From Flavobacteriales bacterium (GTDB lineage: Bacteria; Bacteroidota; Bacteroidia; Flavobacteriales; UA16), in assembly GCA_018700255.1 (NCBI GenBank), contig JABISU010000152.1, forward strand, positions 1 through 5,895: a stretch of 5,895 bases of DNA, given 5' to 3'. The notes under the pieces are model-generated. The model was given only the letters and a program-made list of their open reading frames with translations. It was not told where the DNA came from and made no database searches. Positions 5,160-5,895 of the stretch are shown in pieces. The position numbers and the translations under genes are program-made. The stretch's first letter is position 1. Every line of letters starts with the position of its first letter.

Positions 5160-5895
5160 TTTAAGAGCACTCTTTTTATTCCCCACTTTTCAGTTTCGAT
5201 AAAGAACATTCCCTCTGAGAATCCTGTAAAGTTTATTGATAGACCTTCTCCATTTTGAATAATTCTTCCGGATATATCTCTCACTTTCCATCTTACATTT
5301 AATGGTAAGCCATGTAGAGTTGTTATTCCATTTATTGCTGGGTTAGGAGCAATAGACCAAACTAACTCATCGATTTCACTGACTTCAACACTTTCACATT
5401 CTTGATGGTATGTTTGCATCCACAGCATACCACCGATAATTGCTGGTCCAGCACAGTCTCCATGGCTGAGTGCCCCTCCGTTTGAAGTTACAACGCTAGT
5501 TGCTCCATTTGCGGTCATCCATTCTTCTGCAACGAGGGCATTCTGATAGAAAACCTGCTCGTCTTCTGTACAATAGTACATTTTCATAGGTGATAGAGGT
5601 ATCCATTGGTAGACGTCGTTGTCCTGAGCTGCGATGTTAAATGGGTGGTCAGGGTTGTTGGTTAGTTGCTCTATGATGCCTGGTTGAATCATTTCGCTTA
5701 GTAAATCAGGAAGGTATGCGTTAATTGTGGCGCCATCAGTTTCACCATCGAACAATGCTGGTAAACCTGTTGCGTAAGGCTCTTGGAAAATCTCGCTTAG
5801 GTCTTCGTATATATTTCCGTAGTAGCTATTCCAGCCTATGATGTTGTATGCTATGTAAGCTGGGTTTGAGTAGGTATCACTTTCAGCTATTTGAA
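5156..5895 (-). CDS. Secreted alpha/beta hydrolase, C-terminal part with T9SS type A sorting domain (5' end outside window)
   Basis: The frame is open to the right edge, giving the last 245 residues; a TTG at 5753-5755 is internal (Leu), not a start. Residues 1-175 look like the end of an alpha/beta hydrolase/prolyl-oligopeptidase-like catalytic domain. PMKMYYCTEDEQV (D111, likely triad Asp) is followed by a helix (YQNALVAEEWMTANGA) and then GGALSHGDCAGPAI (H144, likely triad His), ending GGMLWMQTYHQ. The nucleophilic Ser must lie upstream. Residues 177-245 are a clear T9SS sorting domain: VWSIAPNPAINGITTL with PNP, VRDISGRIIQNG, GFSEGMFFIE and KRVLLN. The protein is therefore exported and either anchored to the cell surface or released. 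It is probably an esterase or peptidase; the substrate cannot be told. Its stop overlaps that of the converging M15-like gene, with no spacer. Confidence 0.88.
   Translation of the reverse strand, partial: QIAESDTYSNPAYIAYNIIGWNSYYGNIYEDLSEIFQEPYATGLPALFDGETDGATINAYLPDLLSEMIQPGIIEQLTNNPDHPFNIAAQDNDVYQWIPLSPMKMYYCTEDEQVFYQNALVAEEWMTANGATSVVTSNGGALSHGDCAGPAIIGGMLWMQTYHQECESVEVSEIDELVWSIAPNPAINGITTLHGLPLNVRWKVRDISGRIIQNGEGLSINFTGFSEGMFFIETEKWGIKRVLLN

Noticed and set aside
1..5895. A new defence, mobile or RNA-based system
   Set aside because: I looked for direct-repeat arrays, transposase or integrase motifs, tRNA-like folds and long inverted repeats on both strands and saw none; the genes are housekeeping repair genes and assorted envelope proteins.

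Overview
The window looks like a piece of chromosome from a marine-type Bacteroidota bacterium, most likely order Flavobacteriales. The evidence is AT-rich DNA, A/T-rich leaders without Shine-Dalgarno sequences, two proteins ending in type IX secretion (T9SS) type A sorting domains, a secreted protein ending in the dockerin-like repeats common in that order, and small Cys-containing lipoproteins. No rRNA, tRNA, CRISPR array, insertion sequence or phage gene is visible. The assignment below family/order level is inference.

Layout. Left block, plus strand (1-1638): the 3' end of a vanadium-dependent haloperoxidase/PAP2-type enzyme with C-terminal dockerin-like repeats; then a His/Cys-rich single-pass membrane protein with an in-frame 18-bp tandem repeat; then, 9 bp later, a small lipoprotein. 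This block meets the next one tail to tail over a compact hairpin at 1639-1659 that probably terminates both transcripts.

Middle block, minus strand (1646-4190), read right to left: a 58-codon ORF that I found by translating the apparent gap between 3945 and 4317; a secreted CXXCH-containing choice-of-anchor V (Reeler-like) protein with a T9SS sorting domain; xseA and xseB, the two subunits of exodeoxyribonuclease VII. The start of xseA lies inside the end of the secreted-protein gene (25-bp overlap), so the DNA-repair genes seem to ride on, and be translationally coupled to, a cell-surface protein gene.

Right block: a divergent plus-strand gene (4317-5159) for a membrane-anchored or lipoprotein DUF5715/peptidase M15-like protein. 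It overlaps by 4 bp, tail to tail, the 3' end of a minus-strand gene for a T9SS-secreted alpha/beta hydrolase that runs off the right edge.

Apart from xseA-xseB the genes do not form a recognisable pathway. Most encode envelope or secreted proteins of unknown physiological role. I see no convincing new multi-gene system. The items most worth a second look are the hidden 58-aa gene, the overlap between the secreted-protein gene and xseA, and the His/Cys-rich repeat protein next to the haloperoxidase.
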